Assembly (NCBI RefSeq): GCF_900112085.1
Contig: NZ_FOJY01000001.1
Location: 212,860-276,859 of the forward strand
Source of the DNA: Acetitomaculum ruminis DSM 5522
Lineage (GTDB): Bacteria > Bacillota > Clostridia > Lachnospirales > Lachnospiraceae
Reading direction: 5' to 3'
DNA length: 64,000 bases
Position 1 is the stretch's first letter. Each line of letters opens with the position of its first letter. Below, piece after piece: positions 63,361-64,000 of the stretch. The notes below the pieces were generated by a model. It searched no databases and was not told the DNA's origin. It saw nothing but the letters and a program-made list of their open reading frames with translations. Position numbers and translations under genes: made by a program.

Positions 63361-63922
63361 AAACTTAACTTTGGGAAGAAGTGGGTTTTTGTGTTAATAT
63401 TTTAATTCGTTTAAAATATTAATGAAAAAAGTTGAGATTTATCTTATCGCTATTATTAAAAACGATAATGTAATCTGGCATTATAAATGAGTAATTACTA
63501 TGTGGAGCTAAAATTTATTCTTGTTAAAAAAGAAAAAAATTCCAGTATATAGGAAATACACCATTCATTTCTAAAAAAATCCCAAAGCTAAGATATAAAA
63601 ATGGCAAGCCTTCCTTGCTTAAATAATGAAGGTAAAAGTCAAAATCCAAATTTTACTGTATAGTTTTAATGAAGCAGTAGTAAAGCGAATTAAAGCGACT
63701 AAAAAATAATTGCTTTATTTATTTTATAAGTCGCAAAAGATTAGGAATCGACTTTTCCTCATTACAATAAAGATAAAACAGAGAAAATCTGTTTTTAAGA
63801 GGGGAGATGGTGAAAAAGGTTATGAAGACAAGAAATATATTGAGTCTTTTTAACGGTAACCCGTAAACATTTCTTTGAAAGAAATACTACACAACCACTT
63901 AAATAATAGAGGAAGGAAGATT
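63361..63922 (+). other. Long leader between cobalamin riboswitch and the next gene
   Basis: About 560 bases without a gene of normal size. Visible elements: a 12-base-pair AU stem TTAATATTTTAA/TTAAAATATTAA with a TTCGT loop (63394-63422); ATAATG/CATTAT (63465-63484); a GCAAG/CTTGC hairpin at about 63604-63620; GCGACT/AGTCGC (about 63687-63734); AAAACAGA/TCTGTTTT with a short T-run (63775-63795), terminator-like; and a tiny frame at 63810. Such length is unusual for a simple B12 leader. Confidence 0.5.
63810..63866 (+). CDS. Possible 18-codon leader peptide
   Basis: GTG 63810 begins a frame of 18 codons (KKVMKTRNILSLFNGNP after the start) ending at TAA 63864-63866, with AGAGGGGAG just upstream. 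It is followed by a hairpin ATTTCTTTGAAAGAAAT. It is too short to test by composition; it may be a leader peptide, a remnant, or chance. Confidence 0.25.
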   Translation: MKKVMKTRNILSLFNGNP

Positions 63923-63976
63923 ATGAAAAGTGGAAAAAAGAATAAAACAAATAATATTATTTTAGGAGGAAAAATC

Positions 63977-64000
63977 ATGAAAAGGAATAGTATTAAAAAA
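63977..64000 (+). CDS. Start of a gene under the cobalamin riboswitch (cut by window end)
   Basis: ATG 63977 has a perfect AGGAGG (63964-63969) 7 bases upstream, and the visible residues are MKRNSIKK, which look like the basic start of a signal peptide. An in-frame ATG at 63923, with GAGGAAGGAAG before it, would add 18 residues (Lys/Asn-rich). The product cannot be named from 8 codons. A membrane or exported protein for cobalamin or corrinoid uptake would fit both the riboswitch and the start, but that is inference. Confidence 0.55.

Noticed and set aside
1..64000. CRISPR arrays, tRNA or rRNA genes, insertion sequences and prophage
   Set aside because: Read for regularly spaced repeats, tRNA-like T-loops with CCA ends, transposase or integrase motifs and phage structural genes; none was found.

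Overview
The window is a stretch of chromosome from an AT-rich, low-GC Firmicute, most likely an anaerobic clostridium of the Lachnospiraceae type. The evidence is the consistently A/T-biased codon use, strong AGGAGG-like ribosome binding sites, sigma-A promoters of the TTGACA-17-TATAAT type, and Firmicute-specific gene content: a lexA/yneA-like divergent pair, rex, recU, hisZ with short hisG, pyrK-pyrD, a yhbY-nadD-yqeK-rsfS cluster and an LTA-synthase-like protein. No rRNA, tRNA, CRISPR array, insertion sequence or prophage is visible. Most of the window is ordinary housekeeping chromosome; the unusual material lies at about 3.4-18.6 kb and 62.4-64 kb.

Layout. 0-6 kb: end of aroB, lspA, an RluD-type pseudouridine synthase, a cytidylate-kinase-like protein, a LytTR response regulator, a small unknown protein, then yhbY-nadD-yqeK-rsfS. 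6-8.2 kb: lexA diverging from a LysM/YneA-like SOS division inhibitor with LexA boxes between them, then about 0.9 kb without genes that holds a perfect promoter and a candidate large structured RNA. 8.2-15.8 kb: a signalling block. On the minus strand are an OmpR-type regulator, its membrane kinase, a 986-residue hybrid kinase that has lost every phospho-acceptor I can align, and a double-receiver protein. On the plus strand are a CheY-like protein and a partner with four MshEN-type motifs and a CheX-like end. 15.9-19.9 kb: thrC, an AP2-domain protein and NADP-type icd. 20-32.5 kb: an ABC-F ATPase, rex, a coiled-coil protein, nnr, alr, a CorC/HlyC-type protein, yebC, ftsK/spoIIIE, xpt and rlmH. 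32.6-35.9 kb: an LTA-synthase-like enzyme, terD and a PilZ protein.

35.9-46.8 kb holds nucleotide biosynthesis: pyrC-pyrF-pyrK-pyrD-pyrE (UMP pathway without pyrAB/pyrB here), two small membrane proteins, an M29-type aminopeptidase with a long N-terminal extension, then purE-purM-purN-purD. 47-50.9 kb: a hydantoinase/oxoprolinase-type protein, then rsmD-coaD and a coiled-coil protein. 51-56.5 kb: a tight cluster of pepD, an RsuA-type synthase, a YgiQ-type radical SAM protein, an RluA-type synthase and recU. 56.6-61.8 kb: hisZ-hisG-hisD-hisB and a fusion of a decayed HisA-like barrel with HisIE. 61.8-62.4 kb: convergent recX. The last 1.6 kb has no clear gene until the very end. It contains a cobalamin riboswitch with its promoter, an unusually long leader, and the first codons of a gene cut off by the window edge.

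The strongest leads for something undescribed are (1) the roughly 640-nt non-coding transcript at 7548-8190, whose two ends can pair and which has many internal helices; (2) the hybrid kinase at 8993-11953 with GGDEF, HisKA, receiver and HPt modules all lacking their key residue, in one operon with a normal two-component pair; (3) the MshEN-CheX-like protein next to a CheY-like protein; and (4) the AP2 protein with a worn-down HNH core. All calls come from reading the sequence; no database search was run.
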